From: Candidatus Reidiella endopervernicosa | GTDB lineage: Bacteria; Pseudomonadota; Gammaproteobacteria; GCF-013343005 | Length of the DNA stretch: 64,000 nucleotides | Reading direction: 5' to 3' | Assembly (NCBI RefSeq): GCF_013343005.1 | Contig: NZ_CP054491.1 | Span: forward strand, 3,382,951 to 3,446,950 | Shown: positions 42,203 through 52,157 of the stretch, piece by piece | Position numbering within the stretch: position 1 is the first letter of the stretch | Layout: each line of letters begins with the position of its first letter | Notes under the pieces: model-generated | What the model saw: the letters and a program-made list of their open reading frames with translations, nothing else | Database searches by the model: none | What the model was told of the DNA's origin: nothing | Translations under genes and position numbers: made by a program

Positions 42203-42565
42203 TCAGCTCGCGTAGAGCGTAGAGATATCGATATAGATCTGGTAATCATCAATCAGGTCACCCTTTATCTTAAAGACGTTGGCAAAGGGGACCGCGAGCT
42301 TTGAGCCGTCGTGGCGCGTGTATGTCACACGCCCTCGCACCATCGCATCGTTATCAATACACCAGCGATCGGTAATCTCATGCTGTAAACCGGCAATCGA
42401 GGAAAAAAAGCCCGCCACTGCCGCTTCACTCTCCTGCCGCCCCACTACCGGCTCACCACTACCAAAGGTGAAGCGGACATCCTCCGCCAGGAAGGCCGCA
42501 AATGCGGCAGCATCCATCTTATCGATCGCCTTAAACATCGGCTCCAACCACGCCGTATCACTCAT
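42203..42565 (-). CDS. NTF2-like / SnoaL-like domain protein
   Basis: 120 residues with the NTF2-like cone fold: FKAIDKMDAAAFAAFLAEDV helices, RFTFGSGEPVVGRQ, and C-terminal strands VRGRVTYTRHDG and DDYQIYIDIS. Such proteins are small-molecule isomerases, hydrolases or binding proteins. It lies 22 bases upstream of sirB2 on the same strand, so it probably heads the operon NTF2-like, sirB2, methyltransferase, Dabb. Confidence 0.8.
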   Translation of the reverse strand: MSDTAWLEPMFKAIDKMDAAAFAAFLAEDVRFTFGSGEPVVGRQESEAAVAGFFSSIAGLQHEITDRWCIDNDAMVRGRVTYTRHDGSKLAVPFANVFKIKGDLIDDYQIYIDISTLYAS

Positions 42566-42615
42566 CTCAAATACTCCACGTTGTCACAGATAGGCTCGGA
42601 CCAGCAGAGGAGAGA

Positions 42616-42690
42616 TCACTCTCCCGAGAGCCAGAACCACCAGACAATCAGCATAATGAGCGCCAGACCCAACACATTGACCCAGATCAT
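42616..42690 (-). CDS. 24-residue single-helix membrane peptide after copA
   Basis: Encodes [20 protein letters not shown] then LSGE. Its ATG overlaps the copA stop as ATGA (42687-42690), which argues for coupled translation. It is one hydrophobic helix with a tryptophan-rich end. Tiny membrane proteins often sit next to copper ATPases and cbb3-oxidase maturation genes (for example CcoS), but this is not a clear CcoS. Too short to be called from an ordinary gene scan. Confidence 0.6.
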   Translation of the reverse strand: MIWVNVLGLALIMLIVWWFWLSGE

Positions 42691-44921
42691 GAGCGCACCT
42701 CCCGCGCCTTAAACAGCCGCAGACGGTTGGCATTACTCACCACCGTCAGTGAGGAGAGCGCCATCGCACCACCGGCAATCATCGGGTTGAGCAGCAGGCC
42801 GGTGAAGGGGAAGAGCAGACCGGCCGCGACTGGAATGCCGAGCGAGTTATAGAGAAAGGCACCGAAGAGATTCTGTTTGATATTGCTCACCGTCGCCCTG
42901 GAGAGTTCAATGGTATCGGCCACCACATGCAACGAGCCGCGCATAAGAGTGATATCACCACTCTGAATCGCCACATCGGTTCCGCTACCCATGGCAAAAC
43001 CGACATCGGCCTGCGCCAGCGCCGGTGCGTCGTTGATGCCATCGCCCACCATACCGACCACCTCACCTTCGGCCTGTAGCATGGAGACATGTTCGTGTTT
43101 CTGCTCAGGCAGCACACCGGCGATTACCTGTTCAATATCGACCTCACGCGCCACCGCCTCAGCGGTGCGTTGCTGATCGCCTGTAATCATCACCACCTTC
43201 ATACCGGCCTGACGCAGCCTCGCCACCACGGCCTTCGAATCACACTTGATCGGATCGGAGACGGCAATCAGGCCGGCACCGATACCGTTGAGCGCGATAT
43301 AGATGGGTGTCTTACCACTATCGGCCATCACCTCGGCACGCTGCACTAGATCACTGAGATTAACGCTGTTCTGCTCCATCCAGGCACGATTTCCAAGCAG
43401 CACCTGCTGTCCACCCAACTCAGCCACCACACCGCGGCCGCTGACTGCCTCAAAGCTGCCGAGTTCGCTACGCTCCATGCCGCGTGCCTCGGCCGCATCA
43501 ACCACCGCAGCGGCCAACGGGTGCTCAGAGGCCGCCTCCACCGAGGCTGCTATAGCCAGCAGGTCCTCCTCTTTGACGTTACGGATCGTCACCACTTCAG
43601 TCACACTCGGCCGTCCCTCAGTAAGAGTGCCGGTCTTATCAAGTATCACCGTGGTCAGCCGCCCCGCCTGCTGCAGCGCATCGCCGTTACGAATCAGCGC
43701 GCCAAACTCAGCCGCCTTGCCGACACCGACCATGATCGAGATCGGCGTGGCCAGACCCAGCGCGCAGGGGCAGGCGATAATCAACACCGTCATGGTGGTG
43801 ACAATTGCATAACCGACAATCGGCTCGGGGCCGAAGTTGAACCAGATCAGGAATGTGAGTACGGCGACAATCATCACCGCCGGTACGAACAGCGCTGCGA
43901 CCTTATCGACCAGTCGTGCGATTGAGGGTTTGCTCGCCTGTGCGGTGCGCACCATCTCAATGATGCGCGCCAGTACCGTCTCTTTACCGATACGTTTTGC
44001 CTGGTAGAGAAAACTTCCCGTGGTATTAATGGTGCCGCCGACGACCTCGTCACCGACGCCCTTCGCCACCGGTAACGGTTCACCAGTAATCATCGACTCA
44101 TCGATATTGGAGCTACCATCAATAATGGTGCCGTCGACCGGCAAACGCTCACCGGGACGCACCCGAATCGTCTCATCAAGCCCGACCTCAATGATCGGAA
44201 GATCAATCTCCTGACCGTCACGCACCACCCTTGCAGTCTTCGGCTGCAGACCGACCAGCCGCTTGATCGCCTCGGAGGTCTTGCCACGCGCTCGTACCTC
44301 CAGCGCTGAGCCAAAATTGATCAGGGCGATGATAATCACCGCCGCCTCGAAGTAGGCGTGCTGGGCAAGACTGGGAACACCGCTGGGGAAAAGGGTAATC
44401 GCCATCGAGTAGAGCCAGGCGGAGCCGGTACCCATCGCGATCAGCGTATCCATATTGGCGTTGTGGTGGAGCAGCTGTTTCCAGGCGCCAGTGAAAAAGT
44501 GACGCCCCGAGTAGAGCATCGCGGCCAACGTCACCACACCGACCAATAACCAAAAAAGACGACCGTTTGCGAGCGATGGCAGCAGACCACTCATGCCAGC
44601 AACCATCAGTGGGAAACCGACCAGTGCCGCCACTCCAGCCTGTGAAATCAGACGACGGTATTGCGACTGCTCGGTAGCGTCGCGCTCGGCCTGCTCATCA
44701 TCAAGGCTCTTCAGCTCCGCCGCCTCGTAACCCGCAGCCACCACGGCGGCAATTACAGTCTCAACGTCTGCCTCACCGCGCACCTGCGCGGTATGCTCGG
44801 CAAAGCTGACCAGCGCCTCATCGACGCCCGGCACCGCCTGCAACGCCTTCTCCACCGAGGCGACACACCCCGCACAACTCATGCCGCCGATTGAAAGCCT
44901 GAAACTCTTCTCTTCACTCAC
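42687..44921 (-). CDS. copA: copper-translocating P-type ATPase
   Basis: 744 residues: an N-terminal heavy-metal domain with [15 protein letters not shown], eight membrane helices, the CPC metal site in [12 protein letters not shown], the phosphorylation site DKTGTLTEG, the TGD-type actuator sequence [13 protein letters not shown] and the hinge [18 protein letters not shown]. The HP motif EHPLAAAVV is present. It exports Cu(I) from the cytoplasm. Full length. No CueR-like regulator is seen nearby. Confidence 0.95.
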   Translation of the reverse strand: MSEEKSFRLSIGGMSCAGCVASVEKALQAVPGVDEALVSFAEHTAQVRGEADVETVIAAVVAAGYEAAELKSLDDEQAERDATEQSQYRRLISQAGVAALVGFPLMVAGMSGLLPSLANGRLFWLLVGVVTLAAMLYSGRHFFTGAWKQLLHHNANMDTLIAMGTGSAWLYSMAITLFPSGVPSLAQHAYFEAAVIIIALINFGSALEVRARGKTSEAIKRLVGLQPKTARVVRDGQEIDLPIIEVGLDETIRVRPGERLPVDGTIIDGSSNIDESMITGEPLPVAKGVGDEVVGGTINTTGSFLYQAKRIGKETVLARIIEMVRTAQASKPSIARLVDKVAALFVPAVMIVAVLTFLIWFNFGPEPIVGYAIVTTMTVLIIACPCALGLATPISIMVGVGKAAEFGALIRNGDALQQAGRLTTVILDKTGTLTEGRPSVTEVVTIRNVKEEDLLAIAASVEAASEHPLAAAVVDAAEARGMERSELGSFEAVSGRGVVAELGGQQVLLGNRAWMEQNSVNLSDLVQRAEVMADSGKTPIYIALNGIGAGLIAVSDPIKCDSKAVVARLRQAGMKVVMITGDQQRTAEAVAREVDIEQVIAGVLPEQKHEHVSMLQAEGEVVGMVGDGINDAPALAQADVGFAMGSGTDVAIQSGDITLMRGSLHVVADTIELSRATVSNIKQNLFGAFLYNSLGIPVAAGLLFPFTGLLLNPMIAGGAMALSSLTVVSNANRLRLFKAREVRS

Positions 44922-45007
44922 TTTGTTTACCCCTACACCAATGCGCCGAGCAGTTTACGCCCAACTCAGTGAGCATAGCCAACTGCCAAGCCCCTTTCGA
45001 CAGGCGT

Positions 45008-45901
45008 TCAGTCAGGGTAATCCTCAATCCCTCGCGCAAGTTCAGCGAGTTGCGGCTGAAACCGCACACGCCTACTGGCAGAGGTAAACGCTGGCGTCTT
45101 GTTGGCATCAAACAGAACCACTCGGCCCTCATGAAGCGTGAAATCGAACTTGCCGTAGTCAAATCCGAGCTCCCTGCGTATCTCTCGCAGCTGATCGGGA
45201 ACCGGCGCCGGTTCGGAATGGGTCAGGTCGTTTGGCTTGAAGACGGGACGGTCCGAATAAGCAACTGAGCAGAAATCCTGCCTGCCGAGGAAGAACCAGT
45301 GCCGAAGCGCATAGCCATGTTCACATGGCTCGGGCAGGAACTGCTCCACCACATAGTAGGGATCGCACCAGACAAACTTTGGTACATCGTCTACCCGAGG
45401 ATAGACCCAGTACCCCTCACTGCTCTGGGGAGAGGCGGCGCGACGCAACCGTCGCGCTTGAAATTTCCGCTGTTCTCGTTCCAGCATCAAACGAAGGCCC
45501 ACGCCCACACCGCCCTCCGCCCGCATCCGGTCACAGTGGTTGCGCCACTCCGACTCCCCATGACTATTCAAGTTCGACTTCACGAGAACCGCCCCCGAAT
45601 AGCCCTCATCTGCCTCGACTAGCTGGCGACTGATAAACCGCTTTGATATATCGACTGCAGCACGGTTGAGTACACACGGATAACCAGCCAACGCATCGAG
45701 ATAACGCTCATCGACATGTGTCATATTGGCATGCAGCAGAACCTTGTCGGCATCCGGCAGCCCCTCGAATCCCTGATGAAACAGAACCTCATAACCCGAC
45801 TGCTGCCAGTAATGCGCGATATCATTTGCGATAAAAGGAACCGTTCCGATTCTGTCGCCCTTGTGTGACACAACCAAAATCCGTTTACTAGACACCGACA
45901 T
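45008..45901 (-). CDS. ATP-grasp-like protein (paralogue 1)
   Basis: About 297 residues. It opens SSKRILVVSHKGDRIGT, has VLNRAAVDISKRFISRQLV in the middle domain, a GAVLVKSNLNSHGE strand like the ATP-grasp lysine strand, YVVEQFLPEP, and an end motif KFDFTLHEGRVVLFDANKTP like the metal-binding strand of ATP-grasp ligases. I chose the ATG at 45901 (MSVSSKRIL) with GGAG just before it. The ligated substrates are unknown. It is divergent from a RimK-like gene and shares many blocks with the gene at 46.9 kb. Confidence 0.7.
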   Translation of the reverse strand: MSVSSKRILVVSHKGDRIGTVPFIANDIAHYWQQSGYEVLFHQGFEGLPDADKVLLHANMTHVDERYLDALAGYPCVLNRAAVDISKRFISRQLVEADEGYSGAVLVKSNLNSHGESEWRNHCDRMRAEGGVGVGLRLMLEREQRKFQARRLRRAASPQSSEGYWVYPRVDDVPKFVWCDPYYVVEQFLPEPCEHGYALRHWFFLGRQDFCSVAYSDRPVFKPNDLTHSEPAPVPDQLREIRRELGFDYGKFDFTLHEGRVVLFDANKTPAFTSASRRVRFQPQLAELARGIEDYPD

Positions 45902-45945
45902 TAGTCTCCAAAATCGATTCAAACCTTACGGAAGGGGCTCCGTCG

Positions 45946-46851
45946 TTGAGGATTGCCATACTACATCAGAGACTGGAGTGGGCCGAGATCGAGATCCAGA
46001 GGCTACTCACCCAGCAGTGCCACCAGGTCGTGCTGCTACCGATTGAAAGCACCAATATCGACCGACTGCAGCAGTTTGAGATCGTGATCAACCGCATCTA
46101 TGCCAGCGTCGCCAATAGCGACTATCGCGACAACCTCAAAACCCTGCACCTACTGGAGGAGGCTGAACGCTCCGGTATCCGCACCATCAACCCCCTGACA
46201 ACGACCCGCGCCGACTACAGCAAGGCCTTCAACTACCGCCTGATGGTGGAGCACGGCGTACCAACACCCGAGACCCTGACACTCCAGTCGCCGACCGATA
46301 CCGAGTCCGCCCTTCGGTTCGCCGAAGGAGACTACCCCGTGGTGCTCAAACGCGATATGGGTGGACGGGCTATCGATGTCGAACTGATGACCAATCCAAC
46401 CGTGCTGCACAGTCGACTATTGAGTCACTTCGAAAATGACAACCGCGCAACGTACGGCGGCGACTATATTCTCCAGCGTTACCATGAGAATCTGCGCAAT
46501 TTCGACTACCGCATCGCCATTATCGAAGGCCGGTTTGCCTACGCCTACAGCCGCAGCCTGATCTCGAACAGCGCCGCCGAACGCCCCTGGATCGGCAGCC
46601 TCAGCCGTGGCTCACAGCGCGGTGACTACACCCCTTCCAAAGTCGAGATAGAGCTCGCCATCAGGGCCAGCAACGCCATCGGCGCGACACTCAATGAGGT
46701 AGACATGATCTATACCGAACAGGGACCAATCGTGATCGAGAACAATCCAACCCCGACCTACTTCGAAAACGCCGATGAGCAGAAGCTCGCCTACAGTATC
46801 GAACGGCTTGCAACCGGATTGAACCTGTCCTCGGCCGATCACGTTCAATAA
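45946..46851 (+). CDS. RimK-type ATP-grasp ligase
   Basis: 301 residues starting MRIAILHQRLEWAEIEIQRL. ATP-grasp features are PVVLKRDMGGRAIDVEL (ATP-binding lysine and glycine-rich loop), DYILQRYHENLRNFDYRIAI, and the metal/phosphate site GPIVIENNPTPTY. It is likely to form an amide or peptide bond using ATP; partner substrates cannot be told. It lies between two more distantly related ATP-grasp-like genes on the opposite strand, and its TTG start lies 45 bases from the divergent gene. Confidence 0.78.
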   Translation: MRIAILHQRLEWAEIEIQRLLTQQCHQVVLLPIESTNIDRLQQFEIVINRIYASVANSDYRDNLKTLHLLEEAERSGIRTINPLTTTRADYSKAFNYRLMVEHGVPTPETLTLQSPTDTESALRFAEGDYPVVLKRDMGGRAIDVELMTNPTVLHSRLLSHFENDNRATYGGDYILQRYHENLRNFDYRIAIIEGRFAYAYSRSLISNSAAERPWIGSLSRGSQRGDYTPSKVEIELAIRASNAIGATLNEVDMIYTEQGPIVIENNPTPTYFENADEQKLAYSIERLATGLNLSSADHVQ

Positions 46852-46916
46852 ACAGCTCAGCCAACACCACACTAGCAAGGCGTGATCACGCGTTGCGAGT
46901 AAAGTGGGTAACTCTC

Positions 46917-47847
46917 TCAGATCACCTTCTGCAAGCCAGCCCCATGCTGCAGATAGCCATCAAGCCCCTCGGCCAATAGCGCCAGGCGTGACTCAAACAG
47001 CTTTAACCTTTTCGATGACAAGATAGCGGGGGTTTGATTTACATCGAACAGCACCACCTGCTCACCATGCTGCACAAACTGAAAACCGCCGAAGTCCAGA
47101 CCCAACTCACGTCGGCGCTGACGCAAAACCTCCGGTACTGGCGCCGGTTCACTCGGTGTCAGATCACTCTGTTTGAAGACGGCACGACTGGAGTAGCTCG
47201 CAGTACAGAACTCACGATCACCCAGGAAGATCCATTCACGCAGCAGATATCCCCGTTCACTCCTCTCAGGGAGGAAGCGCTCAACCACATAGCGATCATC
47301 CCGCCAAATCGCTGACGGTACAGCACGGAGCTCCGGCAACACCCAGTACCCCTCGACACTCTCAGAGGTACCTGCCTTCCACAGTGCGCACCGCAGTCGC
47401 TTTTCGGCCTTTCGTGCCAGCAGATGGCGCCAGCGACGGTGCAAACCTCCCCGCTCTCGTAACGCCTGCCGACGTAGCTGTCGCTCAAACAAGCCCATGT
47501 AATTATCATTCGACTTGACGATAACAGGGCCCTCGTAGCGACTCTCACAATCAAGCAGATGACTACTGACCAACCGCTTAGAAATATCGCGTGCGTTTCG
47601 GTTGAGTACCCGCGGATAATCCTCAACCGCCTTAAGATAACTCTCATCCTGACGAGTGGTTCGCAGATGCATCAGCACCACATCGGCCTCGGGTAAATCC
47701 TCCACACCACGGTGAAAGCGAACCTCATAACCGCGCTGGCGCCAGAATCTGGCTAGTGCATAGGCAATAACCCCCGCCATTGACCCAGTCACACTCATGC
47801 AACAGCACCAGCAGGCGCTGTTTCGAAATTGTTGTTGATTCGATCAT
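46917..47847 (-). CDS. ATP-grasp-like protein (paralogue 2), probable 5' frameshift
   Basis: About 294 residues in the main frame from 47798. It shares blocks with paralogue 1: VLNRNARDISKRLVSSHLL, GPVIVKSNDNYMGLFE, YVVERFLPERSERGYLLREW and FQFVQHGEQVVLFDVNQTP. Just upstream a different frame from ATG 47847 reads ISKQRLLVLLHE, matching the start of paralogue 1 (SSKRILVVSHKGD). A one-base change near 47785 would join them, so the native start is probably 47847 and the gene is shifted, or the start is a base error. Confidence 0.65.
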
Positions 47848-48034
47848 TCTGAATAGTTAGAAACGCTAACCTGAGGGTCCTGACACAGGAGACAAACCTA
47901 TCGTTGGATCAATAATGGTGCAACTACCCATCTGGAGGTAGCCATCGACAGAACGTTGATCCTGTTGACCCTAATCAATATGTAGCTGCGCCAACTCTGC
48001 AATACTCGGCGGAGCCGCCTGAGAGATCGATACC

Positions 48035-48535
48035 ATGAAACGAACCCTGCTCCCCCCCGCCCTATTGCTGCGCACCCTGCCCAACGTGGTGCACACCGAA
48101 CTGATCAGCCGTATCTCCAACCACCTGCTCAAGGGACAGTGGATGGCCGAGCAGTTGATTGATCTTGAGGGGAAGCGCCTCTGCATCGAGATTAGCGATA
48201 CCAACACCGAACTGTTGTTTGCCGTACGTGATAACAAGTTGCAGCGCTGCAGCGGTGCCGACCGTAGCTGGGATGTTCGGATTAAGGGTGATCTTGAGGG
48301 ATTCTGGCTGCTGGCGACCCGTCAGGAGGATCCCGACACGCTCTTCTTCAATCGCCAGCTCGCACTAGAGGGAGAGACCGAGGCGGGGCTCTACCTGAAG
48401 AACATGCTCGACGCGCTGGAGTTCGATTGGGAGGCGCACCTGGAGGCGGTAATGGGGGCAAGAGCGGGCGGCCGCATCGCCAGCCTATTACACCGCACCG
48501 GAATCGATCGTCGCCTACCCGGTTACTCCGCCTGA
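48035..48535 (+). CDS. ubiT: SCP2 sterol-binding domain protein, UbiT-like
   Basis: 166 residues with an SCP2 lipid-binding fold: LEGKRLCIEISDTNTELLFAVRD, then VRIKGDLEGFWLLATRQEDPDTLFF and LALEGETEAGLYLKNMLDAL. This matches UbiT (YhbT), which binds ubiquinone intermediates in the O2-independent pathway with UbiU and UbiV. Neither ubiU nor ubiV is next to it, so the call rests on domain similarity alone. Its last 13 bases overlap the end of the convergent sensor kinase gene. Confidence 0.72.
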   Translation: MKRTLLPPALLLRTLPNVVHTELISRISNHLLKGQWMAEQLIDLEGKRLCIEISDTNTELLFAVRDNKLQRCSGADRSWDVRIKGDLEGFWLLATRQEDPDTLFFNRQLALEGETEAGLYLKNMLDALEFDWEAHLEAVMGARAGGRIASLLHRTGIDRRLPGYSA

Positions 48536-49845
48536 TGTTCCGACTGCACTGCCCGTAGCGGTAGCATCACCGTTACGCGCGTTCCCTCGCCGGGACTACT
48601 TTCGATATTGAGACTCCCTCGATGTGCCTCCGCAATTACCGCACAGAGATAGAGCCCCAAACCATACCCACCCGTCTCACGACGACGTGATGGGTCGGCC
48701 CGATAGAAGGGGTCGGTCAGGTAGGGGATATGTTGCGCCTCGATACCGTTACCAAAATCCTCCACCACCATCTCGATCTGCTCATCCTTGCACTCGACAC
48801 TGAGCCTCGGTGTCGGCCGATCTGCAGGAGTATGACGCACACCGTTCTCCAGCAGGTTCTTCAGCAGCAGCTTGATACGGGCACGATCGAATTCCAGCTC
48901 TGGTAGGTGAGCACCGAGCGCAATCTCGATACCCGCCTCGGCAAAGTGACTCTCGATCAGCTCAGCAACCATCTCGTTAGCCGAGAAGCGTCCCAGGTTC
49001 AGCACCCGGTGGGTAGTGGTGAGTCGCTCGGTCTCCAGTAGCTCCTCAATAAATTTTTCCATCTCGTTCAGATCGCACTCGATCTCACCGCGCTGTCCCT
49101 CATCGCCGAGCAACGCGACCGCCACCTTGGCACGGGTCAGTGGTGAGCGTAGCTCATGACTAATCGCCAGTAACAGTTGTCGCTTCGCCTCCAGCATCTG
49201 TTCGATATCGTCGGCCATGGTGTTGATCGAATCGGCCAGCACCCCCAGCTCATCCTTGCACTTCAGCTCAATACGGTGCGAGAGATCTCCCGAACCGATC
49301 CGTTCAATGCCACGCTTTAGAATCTTCACCGGTGCGATGAGTCGATGCGTGGCCAGGTAGAGCAGCACCAAAATAACCAGTAGCAGTACCACAGGAATCA
49401 CAAGACGCCAGCCCGCCTTCTCGCGAGCATGCGGCACCGAGAATGCGATAGTGTAGTCACTATTTGTTGCCACCAGATATTCACGATCACCCAGCTCACC
49501 AAAGGCGTAGTTCACCCCCTGCTGTCGAAAGTTGTGGTGGAACTCAACCCGGTCGAGATCAATCGGTGGCTGAATCGAAGACCAGTCACGACCAGGGCCG
49601 CTGATCTGAATCTCAATCGGCAGACGCGCCGCAATCGACTCAGCCTTGGCAATATCAGGCGGGATGCCGATATCGTTCTGCACATAGTTGAGGTAGTTAA
49701 TCAGATGGGGGCGAACACTCTGCTTGAAGTGCGCCTTGAAGACCGAGCCAATACTGCCACCGACCAGAAGAACTAACAGGAACGCCATCACCACAAAGAG
49801 GATGACCAGACGGCCGGAGAGCGAGTGACGATGCCAGCGACTCAT
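48523..49845 (-). CDS. Cpx/Rst-like sensor histidine kinase
   Basis: 440 residues: membrane segments at about 11-33 and 145-167, a periplasmic domain of ~110 residues, a HAMP domain, the phosphoacceptor box ISHELRSPLTRAKVA and ATPase boxes NLLENGVRHTP, DFGNGI and GGYGLGLYL. Its ATG overlaps the regulator stop as ATGA, so they are translated together. Two Spy/CpxP-like genes upstream suggest an envelope-stress or metal-stress role like CpxA; RstB is an alternative. Confidence 0.88.
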   Translation of the reverse strand: MSRWHRHSLSGRLVILFVVMAFLLVLLVGGSIGSVFKAHFKQSVRPHLINYLNYVQNDIGIPPDIAKAESIAARLPIEIQISGPGRDWSSIQPPIDLDRVEFHHNFRQQGVNYAFGELGDREYLVATNSDYTIAFSVPHAREKAGWRLVIPVVLLLVILVLLYLATHRLIAPVKILKRGIERIGSGDLSHRIELKCKDELGVLADSINTMADDIEQMLEAKRQLLLAISHELRSPLTRAKVAVALLGDEGQRGEIECDLNEMEKFIEELLETERLTTTHRVLNLGRFSANEMVAELIESHFAEAGIEIALGAHLPELEFDRARIKLLLKNLLENGVRHTPADRPTPRLSVECKDEQIEMVVEDFGNGIEAQHIPYLTDPFYRADPSRRRETGGYGLGLYLCAVIAEAHRGSLNIESSPGEGTRVTVMLPLRAVQSEHQAE

Positions 49846-50516
49846 GAAACACGCCCCACAAAACAGTAGCCGCTACCACGCACCGTCTTAATGAACTCAG
49901 CAGGTTTCAGCTTCTGACGCAGACGACTTATCGCAATATCGACCGAGCGGGTGAAGAGCTCCACCTCCACCCCTTTCAGCTGATTAAGAATCTCATCACG
50001 ACTCAGTGTTTTACCTGCCTGACGGACCAACAGTTCCAGCATGCGGTACTCGGTTGAGCTAAGTTGCACCACCTCATCGGCAAGTGTTGCCTGCTGCAGC
50101 GCTGTATCGATCGCGAGATCACCAAAACGCATCACCGCCTCATCACTGCGACTACGCTCGCTACGCTTGAAGATATTCTGGATACGCGCCACCAGTTCAC
50201 GTGGTTCAAACGGCTTGGGCAAATAGTCATCGGCACCCAGCTCAAGACCCACCACTCGGTCCATCACCTCACCGCGCGCCGTAAGCATCACAATCGGCAC
50301 CTCACTGTCGTGACGAATCTGCTTGCAGACCTCAAAGCCATCCATCTCCGGCATCATCACATCGAGAATCACCAGATCGACTCCGCCACGCTTCAGGCGC
50401 GCCAGACCCTGACTCGGCAGATTGGCGCTCTCAAGCTGCAGATCGAACTGCTTGAAGTAGCGCCCCAGCAGCTCAGCCAGTCGCTCATCATCATCTATTA
50501 ATAGGATTGTGTGCAT
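49842..50516 (-). CDS. OmpR-family response regulator (CpxR-like)
   Basis: 224 residues. The receiver domain has the acidic pair DDDERLAELL, the phospho-site DLVILDVMMPEMDGF and the conserved lysine in DDYLPKPFEPRELVARI. A C-terminal winged helix ends with the TLSRDEILNQLKG and RSVDIAISRLRQKL segments. It forms an operon with the kinase downstream. It probably controls the Spy/CpxP-like genes next door. Confidence 0.92.
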   Translation of the reverse strand: MHTILLIDDDERLAELLGRYFKQFDLQLESANLPSQGLARLKRGGVDLVILDVMMPEMDGFEVCKQIRHDSEVPIVMLTARGEVMDRVVGLELGADDYLPKPFEPRELVARIQNIFKRSERSRSDEAVMRFGDLAIDTALQQATLADEVVQLSSTEYRMLELLVRQAGKTLSRDEILNQLKGVEVELFTRSVDIAISRLRQKLKPAEFIKTVRGSGYCFVGRVS

Positions 50517-50617
50517 CAGTTACATATCGCTTCCGTCTCGACCACTCTAACCAGAAGCCGCATTAAGTGGTAGCGGGATGCGAAGCCCGGATCGACACCC
50601 CACTACCTAAACCCGGT

Positions 50618-51311
50618 TTAATGGAAACAGCGGTGTGATCGACCGTGTTTCTGCATCATCGCAACTAACTCGCCGCGCTGTTCAATATCAAGACTCTCAA
50701 ACAGATCGCCCAGTCTTTCCGACACCTCGCCAACCGCATCTGCAGCCGCCACAAACTGCGCCTTAATCAATCGATCCATCTTCGCCCGATCAAGCTGATC
50801 GGCCGAAAGCAGTTCAACAAACTCCATATGCAGACCGACCCCCACCTCCGCTGACCGCCATGGAGAGCGAAGTGAGGGCGGTTAGTCCCGATAGTCGACG
50901 CCGTCTGCCTATTCGTAGTTGAGGCGCGAGCGAACGACGAAGAAGATGCAGCAGCGGCTTTATGTCGGCGTAGAGTCACTGAGGGAGTTGTGTAGAGCCG
51001 CGAAGAGGTGATTACGCAACGTACGCAGGACGGTCGGGGCGCCGCAGGCATAAACGGTCGCGTGAAGTTTTTGCTGTTTGCTTGGGCTTGGATGCCCAAA
51101 ACAAACTTTCGCAAAAATAGCGACTCCCCGGCTCAACCGCCTTGTACGCTTCCTCCAACTGCAGCAGTAAAGCATCTAATTCCTGACGCTGCTCTGCGGT
51201 CAAATTCAATTTCTTATTCAATCGCCAAAGAATCAGCTTGCTAAACGGACCGCCATGTTGGCCGCATCCACCCCAGGGACCACGCAGCATATTTCCAAAC
51301 CCCATAATCAA
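50618..51311 (-). pseudogene. Spy/CpxP-like protein, interrupted by R280 copy 7
   Basis: First part (51311 down to 51132) has GFGNMLRGPWGGCGQHGGPF and the LTxxQ-like LTAEQRQELDALLLQLEEAY. Second part (50848 down to 50618) has MEFVELLSADQLDRAKMDR and a second LDIEQRGELVAMM ending HGRSHRCFH. Deleting 283 bases joins KAVE to EVGVGLH in frame; the frames differ by one today, so the second half cannot be made as a fusion. The paired LTxxQ helices and His-rich end match the Spy/CpxP family of periplasmic chaperones and metal sensors. No clear signal peptide is seen. It lies in an operon with the Cpx-like regulator. Confidence 0.8.
50849..51131 (-). repeat. R280 repeat, copy 7
   Basis: 283 bases on the minus strand, in the sense direction of the CpxP-like gene. 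From CCGGGGAGTCGC to GGCGGTCAGCG on the minus strand, CTCACTTCGCTCTCC subtype. Flanks (minus strand) are gcggttgag and gaggtgggg. A possible 3-base identity gag/gag at the junction may be chance, since other copies show none. Confidence 0.95.
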
Positions 51312-51330
51312 TACTCCCTGTTAAATTGCT

Positions 51331-51783
51331 TTAATGGCGACCAAAGTGACCGCGATGTTCGAGATGACGATCCATCTTGTCGCGAATATAGGCCTGCTGC
51401 TCAAGATTTAATTCATCGTAGAAACCGGCCAGGGCTGCGATCACCTCCGGCGCACGATCACTTACCGTTTCGGTATGCAGTTTGACCAGACGATTTGCAG
51501 CCGCCTGATCTAGCGTAGGCTGCTGTAACATCTCATCCAGGGTCCGTTTGGCAACATCTCGGGTCGTACCCATCTCACGCTTCACTACCAGCAACTCATC
51601 CTTCAACAGCACCAGCTTCGCCGTCTGCTGCTCATTCAACTCAAGTTTGTCGACCACCTTCTCCATCATCCACTCAGCCAGCTCTTCCGGGGTGGAACCT
51701 TTATATTGGTTGCATGCCACAACCGTCGTTGTTGCAATAACACCCACCACAACCAAAGCGATCTTCTTTGCACGTTTTTTCAT
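51331..51783 (-). CDS. Spy/CpxP-like lipoprotein
   Basis: 150 residues with a lipoprotein-type signal (basic start, hydrophobic stretch, then TTVVACNQ with the lipobox cysteine near residue 24). The mature part is helical, with ELNEQQTAKLVLLKDEL and ELNLEQQAYIRDKM as the two LTxxQ-like motifs and a histidine-rich end HLEHRGHFGRH. Probably an envelope stress or metal-sensing chaperone. It is the first gene of the run lipoprotein, CpxP-like, regulator, kinase, with 19 bases before the next gene. Confidence 0.8.
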   Translation of the reverse strand: MKKRAKKIALVVVGVIATTTVVACNQYKGSTPEELAEWMMEKVVDKLELNEQQTAKLVLLKDELLVVKREMGTTRDVAKRTLDEMLQQPTLDQAAANRLVKLHTETVSDRAPEVIAALAGFYDELNLEQQAYIRDKMDRHLEHRGHFGRH

Positions 51784-52157
51784 ATCTACTCTCCTTCACT
51801 GTTTCGACTCTGTAGTTAAATAGTAGTGAGAGCGAGCTGGAGAAGCCTTTCAGGGGCGTAACGGTTTGTATCGGTTTGTAACAGGCGGGCGCCGGGCAAT
51901 CTGAGGTTTACAGCGTGTTCGACACTAACCCAATCAGCAACACCAAACCAACTTGGCATTAGTCGTTGATATGTTCTAGTCTCTTCACACAGCCAGGCGC
52001 GCACGCCACCAAACAGGAAGCACCATTGCAGGATGCAAAACACAACAAACACTCCCACTCAAACAACACCAAACCGCAAAAACCGAGAACTTTTGGCGGC
52101 ATATCGCAGCATACGAGCTGGCCGCACAATCCTCTGTTAGAAGGAAATAAATAATTA
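51784..52157. other. intergenic region ending in a possible integron recombination site
   Basis: 374 bases with the promoter of the Spy-like operon at the left. The right end reads CTGTTAGAAGG (52134-52144) before the HNH gene. GTTAGAAGG is the exact complement of CCTTCTAAC found just after the HNH gene, as expected for the two ends of an integron cassette. No integrase gene is present in the window. Confidence 0.4.
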
